NCBI GenBank assembly: GCA_937915375.1
Contig: CALDMO010000032.1
Location: 1 to 64,000 of the forward strand
Length of the DNA stretch: 64,000 bases
Reading direction: 5' to 3'
Source: an uncultured Marvinbryantia sp.
GTDB taxonomy: Bacteria > Bacillota > Clostridia > Lachnospirales > Lachnospiraceae
In this document: positions 16,589-26,026 of the stretch, in pieces
How the letters are laid out: each line of letters begins with the position of its first letter
Position numbering within the stretch: position 1 is the first letter of the stretch
Translations under genes and position numbers: made by a program
The notes under the pieces: model-generated
Seen by the model: the letters and a program-made list of their open reading frames with translations, nothing else
Told to the model about the DNA's origin: nothing
Databases searched by the model: none

Positions 16589-17644
16589 ATGAAAAAAGAG
16601 AGAGCAATCCTCACAACCTCTCGTCTTATCCTGCGTCGGCTCACTCAAAATGATTATCCGGCGCTTTGTAAAATTTTGCAGGATGCGGAGGTAATGTATG
16701 CCTATGAGCATGCTTTTTCCGATGAGGAAGTACAGGAGTGGCTGGATCGGCAATTGAGCCGTTATGAAAAATATGGGTTTGGTTTGTGGGCAGTTATTTT
16801 AAAGGAAACCGGTGAGTTGATTGGGCAGTGTGGTCTGACAATGCAGGAGTGCAAGGGAAAAGAAGTGCTGGAAGTCGGCTATCTGTTTCAGAAGAAGTTC
16901 TGGCATCAGGGATATGCGACGGAAGCTGCGGCTGCTTGCAAAAAATATGCTTTTGAGGTTTTGAAAGCGCCACAGGTTTGTTCGATTATCCGTGATAATA
17001 ATATTGCCTCTCAAAATGTGGCAAAGCGAAATGGTATGACGGTGCGCGATGAATTTGTAAAGCATTATTATGGGATAGATATGCCGCATCTGGTGTATGT
17101 TGCGGAGAAACCAGAGATTACTTATAAAAATATATCGGAAGATGAAATTACGCGGGAATTGTTTGCGCATTTTATTCGCTGTCAAGTGGTAAATGATTGT
17201 TGGCGTAAGGTTGACGGCAAGTGGTGTATAAAAAGTGATCCGTTTGTAGATGATTGGAATGAGAAAGATTATGAAATTCTTGTAAAATGTCTGAAAAATA
17301 CCGTGCAGACAGGAGGACTGGTTATGGGCGCGTTCTTTGACGACAGATTAAAAGGATTTGTGTCTGTGGAAGCGGAACCGCTTGGCAGTAAAAACCAATA
17401 TCTTGATCTGACGAGCATTCATATTTCGCAGGATATGCGAGGCAGTGGAATTGGGCGTAAGCTGTTTATGCAGGCGAAAGCGTGGGCAAAGGAACACGGC
17501 GCGCAAAAACTTTATATTTCAGCGCATTCGGCAGTGGAAAGCCAGGCGTTTTATAAAGCGATGGGTTGCGTGGAGGCAGAGGAATACCAGCAGAGTCATG
17601 TAGAGCAAGAACCGTATGATTGCCAGCTGGAGTGTGAGGTATAG
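16589..17644 (+). CDS. Tandem GNAT N-acetyltransferase
   Basis: Two acetyltransferase domains in one 351-residue protein. Residues ~1-165 are RimJ/RimL type (LTTSRLILRRLTQNDYPAL; EVGYLFQKKFWHQGYATEA with the acetyl-CoA loop; ASQNVAKRNGM). Residues ~170-351 are a second GNAT domain (LTSIHISQDMRGSGIGRKL with the R/Q-x-x-G-x-G/A loop). The start at 16589 follows AAAGGAG, while an upstream ATG (16562) lacks a site. Substrates are unknown; the N-terminal half resembles ribosomal-protein and antibiotic acetyltransferases. Stands alone. Confidence 0.88.
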   Translation: MKKERAILTTSRLILRRLTQNDYPALCKILQDAEVMYAYEHAFSDEEVQEWLDRQLSRYEKYGFGLWAVILKETGELIGQCGLTMQECKGKEVLEVGYLFQKKFWHQGYATEAAAACKKYAFEVLKAPQVCSIIRDNNIASQNVAKRNGMTVRDEFVKHYYGIDMPHLVYVAEKPEITYKNISEDEITRELFAHFIRCQVVNDCWRKVDGKWCIKSDPFVDDWNEKDYEILVKCLKNTVQTGGLVMGAFFDDRLKGFVSVEAEPLGSKNQYLDLTSIHISQDMRGSGIGRKLFMQAKAWAKEHGAQKLYISAHSAVESQAFYKAMGCVEAEEYQQSHVEQEPYDCQLECEV

Positions 17645-17841
17645 GATACGTTAAAAAATAAGGAAATAGTATGCATGAATAGGTATGTGTGTTATACTGT
17701 AAAAAAATACCTGCGAGAACTATATAATATACTGAAATTATTAGGAATAGAAAGAATATTTTGGGTGCGACGGGTATTTAAATAAGATATCGGCAGAAAA
17801 TATAAAAGAAATCAGGAAAAAGAGAGGAACAAAGAGTAAAA

Positions 17842-18480
17842 ATGAAAACAATTGCAGAACAGTTTACAGGATTTGGCGTTGTGCCGGTTGTGGTATTAAA
17901 TGATGTAAAGGATGCGCTTCCATTGGCCAAAGCGCTGTTAGAAGGTGGTCTTCCGTGCGCGGAGGTTACTTTCCGCACAGAGGCGGCAGAGGAATCTATC
18001 CGCCAGATGGTAAAAGAATATCCGGAGATGTTGGTTGGCGCGGGCACGGTTTTGACGATCGAGCAGGTAGACCGCGCGGTAGATGCAGGCGCTAAATTTA
18101 TCGTTAGCCCGGGTTTTGATCCGGAAATCGTAGATTATTGCCTAGAGAAAAATATTCCGGTATTTCCGGGCTGCATTACTCCGTCAGAAATTGCGCAGGC
18201 AGTAAAACGCGGGTTGAAGATTGTAAAATTCTTCCCGGCAGAGCAGTTCGGCGGTGTAGCGACGATTAAAGCGTTGGCAGCGCCATATACGATGGTGAAA
18301 TTCATGCCGACAGGTGGTATCAGTGCGAAAAATCTGAAGGATTATCTGGAGTGCGATAAGATTATCTGCTGTGGTGGCAGTTGGATGGTAAAAGGAGATT
18401 TGATCAAAGCGGGTGAGTTTGATAAGATTCGTGAATTGACCAAAGAAGCAGTAGAACTGGCGAAAGCAATCCGCGACTAG
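17842..18480 (+). CDS. eda: 2-dehydro-3-deoxyphosphogluconate / 4-hydroxy-2-oxoglutarate aldolase
   Basis: Class I aldolase splitting KDPG to pyruvate and glyceraldehyde-3-phosphate, the last step of Entner-Doudoroff and hexuronate breakdown. The 212-residue length is typical. Motifs: GVVPVVVL near the N-terminus, catalytic Glu in CAEVTFRTEAA (~43-53), PGFDPEIVDYC, and the Schiff-base lysine in KIVKFFPAEQFGG (~130-142), with MPTGGIS binding phosphate. No kdgK or uxa gene is nearby; a membrane-anchored EEP protein follows 20 bases later and may be cotranscribed. Confidence 0.94.
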   Translation: MKTIAEQFTGFGVVPVVVLNDVKDALPLAKALLEGGLPCAEVTFRTEAAEESIRQMVKEYPEMLVGAGTVLTIEQVDRAVDAGAKFIVSPGFDPEIVDYCLEKNIPVFPGCITPSEIAQAVKRGLKIVKFFPAEQFGGVATIKALAAPYTMVKFMPTGGISAKNLKDYLECDKIICCGGSWMVKGDLIKAGEFDKIRELTKEAVELAKAIRD

Positions 18481-18500
18481 AGATCGGGAGGATATGTGAG

Positions 18501-19604
18501 ATGAAAAAAGCGGTGAAAGTAATTGGAATTATCTTGCTGGCGCTTGTTTTGATTGCTGCTGCTTATGTGGCTTATGTAATGGTGAGTTATCGCAGAATCG
18601 AAGATAAACAGACGCTGACAGTAGATGCTCCGATAGCGGGGGAGGCGGCTGTACAGGAGATTGCACCAGAGGAGCAAGTGTTTACAGTTGTGACGGCAAA
18701 CATGGGATTTGGCGCATATGATCAGGAATTTGACTTTTTTATGGACGGCGGTACACAGTCCTGGGGCAAAAGTGAGGAGCGTGTACGGGAGAATATTACT
18801 GGTCTGCTGGAGGAAATTAAAAAGGTAAATCCGGATTTTTTACTGCTGCAGGAGGTGGATACGAACGCTACCAGAAGTTACCATATAAATCAGCATGAAA
18901 TGGTAAAAGAGGCGTTGCCGGATTATGCGACGGTGTTTGCACAAAATTATGATTCAGCATTTTTGTTTTGGCCGTTGTATCAGCCGCATGGCAAAAATCA
19001 GGCAGGGCTTGTAACTGCAGCCAACACGGCAATCACATCAGGGCTACGCCGCAGCCTGCCGATCTCGGAATCATTTTCTAAATTCCTTGATCTCGACCGC
19101 TGCTACAGTATTAGCCGTCTTCCGGTAAATGACGGAAGAGAATTGGTGCTGTTTAATGTGCATCTCTCAGCTTACGGTGCGGATATGGATATTTTGAATG
19201 CACAGAGAAATATGCTGTATGAGGATATGACAGCAGAGTATGAGGCGGGAAATTATGTAGTTGTCGGCGGTGATTTTAATCATGATATGGTAGGGGATTC
19301 GGCCAGTCGTTTTGAAAATGACGCTGATGAAGCAGCCAGTTGGGCAAAGCAGTTTGATTTTGCTTCTATTCCGGAGGGCTTTACTTTAGGCAGTAAAAAA
19401 CTGGCAGATGAGGGTGTGAGCGATATGGCGGCAACTTGCCGTGACGCAGGCAGAGCCTATGACGGTACAAATGATCGTTGGGTGCTGGACGCATTGATCT
19501 GGTCGGATAATGTGGAGATGCTGGAGTATAGTACGCTGGATTTGGATTTCCGATTTTCCGATCACAATCCGGTGCAGATGAAGTTTCGTTTAGTTTTGGA
19601 ATGA
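18501..19604 (+). CDS. Membrane-anchored endonuclease/exonuclease/phosphatase family protein
   Basis: A 367-residue protein with an N-terminal transmembrane anchor (~5-27) and an EEP-fold domain outside the cell. EEP landmarks: TANMGFGAYD near 70, FLLLQEVD with the metal-binding glutamate, GGDFNHD with catalytic Asp/Asn, and the C-terminal FSDHNPVQM with the general-base histidine. The family includes nucleases, sphingomyelinases and inositol-phosphate phosphatases; the substrate is open. Close behind eda (20 bases) with its own GGGAGG site. Confidence 0.85.
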   Translation: MKKAVKVIGIILLALVLIAAAYVAYVMVSYRRIEDKQTLTVDAPIAGEAAVQEIAPEEQVFTVVTANMGFGAYDQEFDFFMDGGTQSWGKSEERVRENITGLLEEIKKVNPDFLLLQEVDTNATRSYHINQHEMVKEALPDYATVFAQNYDSAFLFWPLYQPHGKNQAGLVTAANTAITSGLRRSLPISESFSKFLDLDRCYSISRLPVNDGRELVLFNVHLSAYGADMDILNAQRNMLYEDMTAEYEAGNYVVVGGDFNHDMVGDSASRFENDADEAASWAKQFDFASIPEGFTLGSKKLADEGVSDMAATCRDAGRAYDGTNDRWVLDALIWSDNVEMLEYSTLDLDFRFSDHNPVQMKFRLVLE

Positions 19605-19687
19605 TCAGAATGAGCTGCTCCGGTACTGTAAAATGTAGAAAATATGTAGAACTATGTGGGAAAAAGTGGAAAAAATGGTGGTATTGT

Positions 19688-19717
19688 TTGACAAACCTTG
19701 CTGATCTGGGCTATAAT
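19688..19717 (+). promoter_or_regulatory. Promoter of the BlaI-like regulator
   Basis: TTGACA (19688-19693), 18-base spacer, TATAAT (19712-19717), 34 bases before the start codon. No clear TACA/TGTA operator of the BlaI type is visible next to it. Confidence 0.7.
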
Positions 19718-19751
19718 AACGGTACGATTGTAAAACATAGGTGAGGGAAAT

Positions 19752-20132
19752 ATGTTCAAACATCTTACAAAAAATGAAGAAATTGTGATGGGTATTATTT
19801 GGGATTCTGATAAACCGCTGATAAGCATGGAAATTCTCGAGAGATGTACAAATGCACGGTGGGATCACACGTATATCCTGCATATGCTTCGGGCGTTGGA
19901 AAAGAAAGGGCTGGTGGAGGTCTGCGGCACAGTGCGCAGTGGGAAACAGTATGCCAGACAGTTTATCGCTTCCGTATCAAAAGAAGAATATGTTACAGAC
20001 ATGGTTCTTAAGACCGGAATCAATGGCAGAGAAATGCTTTGGGTTGCGTCAGCATTGATTTCTAAAGCGGATTATGATGAAAAGATGGTTGAGCGGTTAC
20101 GAGAGATCATCAAGGAACTGGAAAATGACTGA
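19752..20132 (+). CDS. BlaI/MecI/CopY-family transcriptional regulator
   Basis: A 126-residue winged-helix repressor of the penicillinase-repressor family. The HTH covers ~5-70 (LTKNEEIVMGIIWDSDKP, YILHMLRALEKKGLVEV), then a beta wing with G-K-Q-Y-A-R-Q-F and a C-terminal helical dimerisation part. Normally such repressors pair with a BlaR1/MecR1 sensor protease; none is encoded next to it, so this is an orphan whose signal and target are unknown. Its own strong promoter and terminator make it monocistronic. Confidence 0.85.
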   Translation: MFKHLTKNEEIVMGIIWDSDKPLISMEILERCTNARWDHTYILHMLRALEKKGLVEVCGTVRSGKQYARQFIASVSKEEYVTDMVLKTGINGREMLWVASALISKADYDEKMVERLREIIKELEND

Positions 20133-20139
20133 TGAAAAG

Positions 20140-20167
20140 ACGGTGGCATTTTATGCCGCCGTTTTTC
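20140..20167 (+). terminator. Terminator of the BlaI-like gene
   Basis: ACGGTGGCA pairs with TGCCGCCGT (one G-T pair) around a short T/A loop, followed by TTTT. Confidence 0.85.
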
Positions 20168-20284
20168 GCATATAAATTCAATAGTTTATAATGCAGACAG
20201 AATGTCAGAACAGTTTTCGTTGACAGAGAAGTAAAATAACACGTATAGTAGAGTTAGCGAATATATATAAGGGAGGGAACTGTG

Positions 20285-21310
20285 ATGAAACAGATTACAC
20301 TTGGAAGTACAGGGATTACTGTGCCACAGAACGCATTTGGCGCGCTGCCGATTCAGCGGATCAGCAAGGAAGCGGCTGTAAAATTGCTGCGCCGCGCTTA
20401 TGAGGGCGGGATGCGTTTTTTTGATACGGCGCGGGCTTACAGTGACAGTGAGGAAAAACTGGGAGCGGCATTTGAAGGAATGCGTGGGAAGATTTATCTT
20501 GCATCGAAAACGATGGCCAAGACACCGGAAGAATTTTGGAATCAGCTGGAGACAACACTGACGAATCTGAAGACGGATTATCTGGATGTTTATCAGTTTC
20601 ACTGTGCGGATAAATGTTTCGCGCCGGGCGATGGTACAGGTATGTATGAATGCATGTTAGAGGCAAAGAAACAGGGAAAAATCCGTCATATCGGTATCAC
20701 AGCTCATAAACTGGGGATTGCGCAGGAGGCAATTGCGAGCGGATTTTATGAAACACTGCAGTTTCCGTTTAGCTATTTATCATCGGAAAAGGAACTGGCT
20801 CTTGTGAAAGAATGTCAGAAAAAAAATATGGGATTTATCGCCATGAAGGGATTGGCTGGCGGACTGATCAATCGTTCTGAGGCTGCGATGGCATTTATGA
20901 CGCAGTTTGAAAACGTGCTGCCGATTTGGGGCGTACAGCGTGAAAAAGAATTGGAAGAGTGGCTCTCTTATATGGAAGAAACTCCATCCATGAATGAGGA
21001 AATTCGCGTTTATATAGAGAAAGAAAAAACAGAACTGAGCGGAGATTTTTGTCGCGGCTGCGGCTATTGTATGCCGTGTCCGGCCGGCATTATGATCAAT
21101 CAGTGCGCGAGAATGTCGTTGATGCTGCGCCGCGCACCGTCAGCAAATTGGCTCTCTGAAAATATGCAGGCAGAGATGAAAAAAATTGAGGATTGTCTGA
21201 ATTGTGGAAAATGCAAGAGCAAATGTCCGTATGAATTAAATACACCGGAGCTTTTGAAGAAGAACTATGAGGATTATAAAAAAGTGCTCAGCGGTGAGGT
21301 TATGGTTTAG
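20285..21310 (+). CDS. Aldo/keto reductase with C-terminal 4Fe-4S domain
   Basis: A 341-residue oxidoreductase. Residues ~1-255 form the aldo/keto reductase barrel, with catalytic-type residues in RFFDTARAYSDSEEKLG (Asp, Tyr), YLASKTM (Lys) and YQFHCADK (His). The C-terminal third holds two cysteine clusters of ferredoxin type, CRGCGYCMPCP and CLNCGKCKSKCP. This domain layout is common in anaerobic Firmicutes; electron donor and substrate are unknown. ATG at 20285 is preferred over the adjacent GTG at 20282 (GGGAGGG site). A second protein of the same layout is encoded at 61936. Confidence 0.9.
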   Translation: MKQITLGSTGITVPQNAFGALPIQRISKEAAVKLLRRAYEGGMRFFDTARAYSDSEEKLGAAFEGMRGKIYLASKTMAKTPEEFWNQLETTLTNLKTDYLDVYQFHCADKCFAPGDGTGMYECMLEAKKQGKIRHIGITAHKLGIAQEAIASGFYETLQFPFSYLSSEKELALVKECQKKNMGFIAMKGLAGGLINRSEAAMAFMTQFENVLPIWGVQREKELEEWLSYMEETPSMNEEIRVYIEKEKTELSGDFCRGCGYCMPCPAGIMINQCARMSLMLRRAPSANWLSENMQAEMKKIEDCLNCGKCKSKCPYELNTPELLKKNYEDYKKVLSGEVMV

Positions 21311-21378
21311 AAAACAGAGAAGCTTCCTTATTATAAAGGGATTAGTGTAGAAAAATAGACTATGAAAGGAAAAGTGAC

Positions 21379-21817
21379 ATGAATAATAGAGAAAGAAGAG
21401 ATGCGCAGCTGCCATATATATCGGATGGCGAGGTCTTTGAGGAGCAGAAAAATGCCGCAGACTTTTACAAAAACTGAATTTTATGGATCGTTCAGATTTT
21501 GACGGGATTGGTGAAGTGGTAAAAGAGCTGTTTGGAAAATCAGAAGGAGCGTTTGTGAATCCGCCGTTTTACTGTGATTACGGTTCTCATATAGAGGTGG
21601 GAAAAAATTTCTTTGCAAACTATAACTGTATGATTATTGATGTGGCAAAAGTAAAAATCGGTGATAATTGTCAGATGGCTCCGAATGTGGCAATCCGGCT
21701 CGTGTGATAAAAACGATTACGGAGGATGATCGGAAATATTATTTCAGGGATCGTGAGTTTGACGAGGAAGCATGGGAAAAGGTTTGTGAATACGCAAAAG
21801 ATCATGAGATAAAATAA
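21379..21817 (+). pseudogene. maa: Sugar O-acetyltransferase (Maa/LacA/NodL type), frameshifted and internally deleted
   Basis: Pieces of one maltose/galactoside O-acetyltransferase appear in three successive frames. Frame 1 (21379-21477) reads RRDAQLPYISDGEVFEEQ and stops. Frame 2, from about 21475, reads NFMDRSDFDGIGEVVKELFG through GDNCQMAPNVAI. Frame 3, from 21689, reads GNPARVIKTITEDDR to EIK and a stop at 21815. The hexapeptide core between NVAI and GNPARV, about 55 residues in intact enzymes, is missing. The junction lies on GGCAAT (21689-21694), readable as both (g)tg-gca-at and ggc-aat, as expected if deletion happened between two short copies. A ribosome site precedes 21379. Not functional. 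Confidence 0.85.
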
Positions 21818-21831
21818 ATAGAGCATATCAA

Positions 21832-21866
21832 AGCGCTCCGGCATAAATGCCGGGGCGTTCTTTTTG
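21832..21866 (+). terminator. Terminator after the acetyltransferase remnant
   Basis: GCGCTCCGGCAT and ATGCCGGGGCGT form a 12-bp stem with a 2-base loop (AA), then TCTTTTT. An intact terminator behind a broken gene supports recent decay. Confidence 0.85.
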
Positions 21867-21985
21867 TAATGTAAAAAGTATAAAAAGTCTAAAACTACTA
21901 TAAAATATTTTCACATCTGATTGTAAATTTAGGGAGTTTATACTATTATTTTACAGTAAATTTTAAGAAAAGAAGGAAAAGATGT

Positions 21986-24151
21986 ATGCTAAAAATGTTT
22001 CGTTATGTAAAAGACAGATGGTTATCGATTGTGCTAATAGTATTGCTGCTGTTTTTGCAGGCATACTGTGATCTGTCTATGCCGGATTATACTTCCAGAA
22101 TCGTCAATGTCGGCATTCAGCAAAAAGGAGTCGAGGATGGTGTACCGGATGAGATACGCCAGAGTACGATGGAGGATCTGTTTCTTTTTATGACGGAAAC
22201 AGAGATTGCCGAGGTGCAGGCAAACTATACGCTGGCGGGCGACACCTATGTGCTGAGGGAAGCAGACAAAGAAACGAGAACGCGCTTGAATAAATTGTTT
22301 GGCATTCCGATGCTGGTTCTTTCTGGAATAACGGAAGAGGGAACACAGAGGGTGCAGTTTTTAGAGCAGCTGAACCTGCCGGCGGACATAGATGTGATGG
22401 CTGTGCTGAAGGAAACACCCAAAGAACAGGTACTCGCAATGCTTGACGGGATAACAGCGCAGCTTTCTGATATGCCGGAATCCATTATGACGCAGTCTGC
22501 CTCTGCTTTTGTTCAGCGGGAATATGAAACGATGGGAAGAGATGTAGCTGCTATTCAGACCGGTTATATATTAAAAAGCGGACTGAAAATGTTAGGGCTT
22601 GCTGCACTGGTAATGATTTGTTCGATATTGGTTACATTTTTGTCCAGCCGTCTTGCGGCGGGAATGGGACAGCAGCTTCGCAATGAGGTATACTGCAAGG
22701 TGATTTCTTTTTCTGGCGCAGAGCTAAATAGGTTTTCTACGGCATCACTGATTACTCGAAGTACGAATGATATCCAACAGGTGCAGATGATGACGACGAT
22801 GATGTTTCGCGTTATTTTGTATGCTCCGATCCTTGGTATCGGAGGTGTTCTAAAAGTGTTGAATACGGATGCGTCTATGACATGGATTCTGGCGCTTGGC
22901 GTTGCGCTGATTATGGCGCTGGTTGGATTTTTGTTTGCGGTGGCAATGCCGAAATTCAAGAGTCTTCAGATGTTGGTTGACCGTTTGAATCTTGTGACGC
23001 GCGAGATTTTGAGCGGTATTCCGGTGATTCGTGCATTCAGCACGGAAAAACATGAGGAAGCGCGCTTTGAAAAAGCAAACAGAGAGCTGATGAAAACAAA
23101 CTTATTTGTTAATCGCTGTATGACATTTATGATGCCGTGTATGATGCTGATTATGAACGGAATTACGGTGCTAATTGTGTATTATGGCTCGCATGCGGTT
23201 GACGCTGGAAATATGCAGGTTGGAAATATGATGGCATTTATGCAGTATGCGATGCAGATTATTATGTCCTTCCTGATGATTACGATGCTTGCCATTATGT
23301 TGCCGCGTGCCAGTGTAGCTGCGAATCGTATCAATGATGTATTGGAGACAGAGGTAACAATTCGGACGCCGCAGCAGCCGAAAGCGGTGAAAGAATTTCA
23401 GAAGGGAAAGGTAGAATTTCGGCATGTTTCCTTTGAATATCCGGATGCTGAGGAATGCGTGCTTACGGATATTGATTTTACGGCTGAACCTGGAGAAACG
23501 GTAGCGTTTATCGGCAGTACCGGCAGCGGTAAGAGTACGCTGATTAATCTGATTCCGCGTTTTTACGATGTGACAGAAGGTGAGATTCTTGTAGACGGAG
23601 TGGATGTGCGTGAGCTTTCTTTAAAAGATCTGCGCAGCCGTATTGGATATGTGCCGCAGAAAGGCGTGCTGTTCTCTGGTACGATCGATTCTAATCTGCG
23701 TTACGGAAAAGAGGATGCCGCGCCGACAGAGGTGCAGAAGGCGGCAAAGATCGCCCAGGCATGGGAATTTATCAGTGAGAAACCGGAAGGAATTGCTTCC
23801 GTGGTTGCACAGGGCGGCACAAATGTTTCAGGCGGTCAGAAACAGCGATTGTCAATTGCAAGAGCAGTAGTAAAGCAGCCGGAAATTTATATTTTTGACG
23901 ACAGCTTTTCTGCATTAGATTATAAGACCGATGTGGTACTGAGAAGGGCATTGAAGCAGGAAACAAAAGGAGCAACGACGCTGATTGTTGCACAGCGAAT
24001 CAGCACGATTCTGCATGCGGATATCATTATTGTTCTGGCGGATGGTAAAATTGCCGGACAGGGCACGCATAAAGAACTGTTGAAATCATGTGAAGTATAT
24101 CGTCAGATCGCTATGTCGCAGCTGTCGGAGGAGGAATTGGCAAATGAGTGA
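21986..24151 (+). CDS. Heterodimeric ABC exporter subunit A (degenerate ATP site)
   Basis: Half-transporter of 721 residues: membrane domain with six helices (~1-450), then nucleotide-binding domain (~470-721). A long extracytoplasmic insertion (~35-195) lies between helices 1 and 2, which is unusual. Walker A is GSTGSGKS, signature VSGGQKQR (canonical), Walker B IYIFDDSFSALD, with Asp instead of the catalytic Glu. The Asp marks the non-hydrolysing site typical of heterodimeric multidrug or peptide exporters. It overlaps the partner gene by 8 bases. The substrate is unknown; no regulator is adjacent. Confidence 0.93.
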   Translation: MLKMFRYVKDRWLSIVLIVLLLFLQAYCDLSMPDYTSRIVNVGIQQKGVEDGVPDEIRQSTMEDLFLFMTETEIAEVQANYTLAGDTYVLREADKETRTRLNKLFGIPMLVLSGITEEGTQRVQFLEQLNLPADIDVMAVLKETPKEQVLAMLDGITAQLSDMPESIMTQSASAFVQREYETMGRDVAAIQTGYILKSGLKMLGLAALVMICSILVTFLSSRLAAGMGQQLRNEVYCKVISFSGAELNRFSTASLITRSTNDIQQVQMMTTMMFRVILYAPILGIGGVLKVLNTDASMTWILALGVALIMALVGFLFAVAMPKFKSLQMLVDRLNLVTREILSGIPVIRAFSTEKHEEARFEKANRELMKTNLFVNRCMTFMMPCMMLIMNGITVLIVYYGSHAVDAGNMQVGNMMAFMQYAMQIIMSFLMITMLAIMLPRASVAANRINDVLETEVTIRTPQQPKAVKEFQKGKVEFRHVSFEYPDAEECVLTDIDFTAEPGETVAFIGSTGSGKSTLINLIPRFYDVTEGEILVDGVDVRELSLKDLRSRIGYVPQKGVLFSGTIDSNLRYGKEDAAPTEVQKAAKIAQAWEFISEKPEGIASVVAQGGTNVSGGQKQRLSIARAVVKQPEIYIFDDSFSALDYKTDVVLRRALKQETKGATTLIVAQRISTILHADIIIVLADGKIAGQGTHKELLKSCEVYRQIAMSQLSEEELANE

Positions 24152-25988
24152 GAATACAAATAAGGCGGGCAGAGTACACGGCCACCATGGCAGACCGATG
24201 CCGGGAGAAAAAGCCAGAGACTTTAAAGGAACTTTTCAGAAATTGCTCCGCTATTTGGGAAAATATAAATTTCGTGTTGCGTTGATGATGCTTTTTGCAA
24301 TGGGCGGGACTATTTTTAATATTGTCGGACCGAAAGTGCTGGGTAAGGCAACGACAGAACTTTTTAATGGTTTGGTTGCGAAAATAAACGGTGTCGGTGG
24401 GATTGACTTTGGAAAGATTGGCTATATTCTGGCGGGCGTTATGTGTCTGTATTTGGTCAGTTCCGTGCTGTCCTTTGTACAGGGATTTATTATGTCAGGG
24501 CTTTCCAATGATATGACTTACAATATGCGCCGTGATATTTCTGCGAAACTCCATCGTATTCCAATGAAATATTTTGAAAGCCGCACGCATGGAGAAGTGC
24601 TTTCGCGCGTGACGAACGACGTAGATACGCTGCAGCAGAGTCTGAACCAGAGCATGACGCAGCTGATCACGGCGGTGACGACATTAGTCGGTGTGTTGGT
24701 GATGATGCTCAGTATTAACCTCTGGATGACACTGGCTGCGCTTTTAATCCTGCCGGTATCAGCGATGATCATTAGCTGGGTAATGAGGCACTCTCAGAAA
24801 TATTTTGTGGCGCAGCAGAAATATCTCGGTGAGGTCAACGGTCAGGTAGAGGAAATCTATTCCGGTCATACGGTTGTAAAAGCATTTAATAAGGAAGCTT
24901 CTGTAATCCGTACCTTTGAGGAAACGAATCAGAAACTGTATGATTCTGCGTGGAAATCACAGTGTTTTTCCGGTATTATGATGCCGGTGATGCAGTTTGT
25001 TGGTAATCTCGGCTATGTAATGGTAGCGCTTCTGGGTGGTTTTATGGCAATGAAAGGAGCAATTGAGGTCGGTGATATCCAGTCGTTTTTTCAGTATATC
25101 CGTAATTTTACGCAGCCGATCCAGCAGATTGCGCAGGTTGGAAATATGCTGCAGATGACAATGGCGGCTTCTGAACGTGTATTTGAATTCCTTGACGAGC
25201 CGGAGGAGGATCAGACGGCGGAACATCCGGTTCCGATTGAGAATATGGAAGGAAACGTTACCTTTTCGCATGTTTCCTTTGGTTACAATCCGGAACAGAT
25301 GATTATTCATGATTTTTCTGCGGATGTGCAGCAGGGAAAAAAGGTAGCGATCGTCGGTCCGACCGGAGCTGGTAAGACAACGATGGTAAAATTACTGATG
25401 CGTTTTTATGATGTGAACAGCGGAGAAATTTTGATTGATGGACATAATATCAAAGAGTTCAACCGCAGTGAGCTGCGGGAACTTTTTGGAATGGTGCTGC
25501 AGGATACTTGGCTGTTTAATGGTACGATTATGGAGAATATTCGCTACGGACGTTTGGATGCTACAGATGAAGAGGTGATTGCGGCAGCGAAGGCGGCGCA
25601 CGCGCATCATTTTATTATGTCGCAGCCGGGCGGTTATCAGATGGTGCTGGATGAGGAGAGCAGCAATATTTCGCAGGGACAGAAACAGCTGCTGACAATC
25701 GCACGCGCGATTCTGGCGGATAATCGCATTTTGATTCTTGATGAGGCGACTTCTTCGGTTGATACGAGAACGGAAATTCAGATTCAGAAAGCGATGGATA
25801 ATCTGATGAAAGGACGTACAAGTTTTGTAATCGCGCATCGTCTGTCTACGATTCGAGATGCGGACCTGATCCTGGTAATGAAAGATGGAGATATTATTGA
25901 GCAGGGAACGCATCAAGAGCTGTTGGCGGTACAGGGCTTCTACGCGAACTTGTATAACAGCCAGTTTGAACGGGCTGAGGCCCTTTAA
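24144..25988 (+). CDS. Heterodimeric ABC exporter subunit B (catalytic Glu present)
   Basis: Partner subunit of 614 residues: membrane domain ~35-350, nucleotide-binding domain ~370-614. Walker A is GPTGAGKT, Walker B ILILDEATSSVD with the catalytic Glu, but the signature is ISQGQKQ (Gln for Gly). Together with subunit A (SGGQ signature, Asp in Walker B) this gives one intact composite ATP site (B Walker B with A signature) and one degenerate site, as in TM287/288-type exporters. The start at 24144 is chosen for its GGAGGAGG site inside subunit A and the ATGAGTGA overlap; an earlier ATG at 24090 has no site. The N-terminus is His/Gly rich (VHGHHGRP). Confidence 0.93.
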   Translation: MSENTNKAGRVHGHHGRPMPGEKARDFKGTFQKLLRYLGKYKFRVALMMLFAMGGTIFNIVGPKVLGKATTELFNGLVAKINGVGGIDFGKIGYILAGVMCLYLVSSVLSFVQGFIMSGLSNDMTYNMRRDISAKLHRIPMKYFESRTHGEVLSRVTNDVDTLQQSLNQSMTQLITAVTTLVGVLVMMLSINLWMTLAALLILPVSAMIISWVMRHSQKYFVAQQKYLGEVNGQVEEIYSGHTVVKAFNKEASVIRTFEETNQKLYDSAWKSQCFSGIMMPVMQFVGNLGYVMVALLGGFMAMKGAIEVGDIQSFFQYIRNFTQPIQQIAQVGNMLQMTMAASERVFEFLDEPEEDQTAEHPVPIENMEGNVTFSHVSFGYNPEQMIIHDFSADVQQGKKVAIVGPTGAGKTTMVKLLMRFYDVNSGEILIDGHNIKEFNRSELRELFGMVLQDTWLFNGTIMENIRYGRLDATDEEVIAAAKAAHAHHFIMSQPGGYQMVLDEESSNISQGQKQLLTIARAILADNRILILDEATSSVDTRTEIQIQKAMDNLMKGRTSFVIAHRLSTIRDADLILVMKDGDIIEQGTHQELLAVQGFYANLYNSQFERAEAL

Positions 25989-26026
25989 TTAAGAAAAAAT
26001 TATGAAATATACCAGCCATAAGGAAC

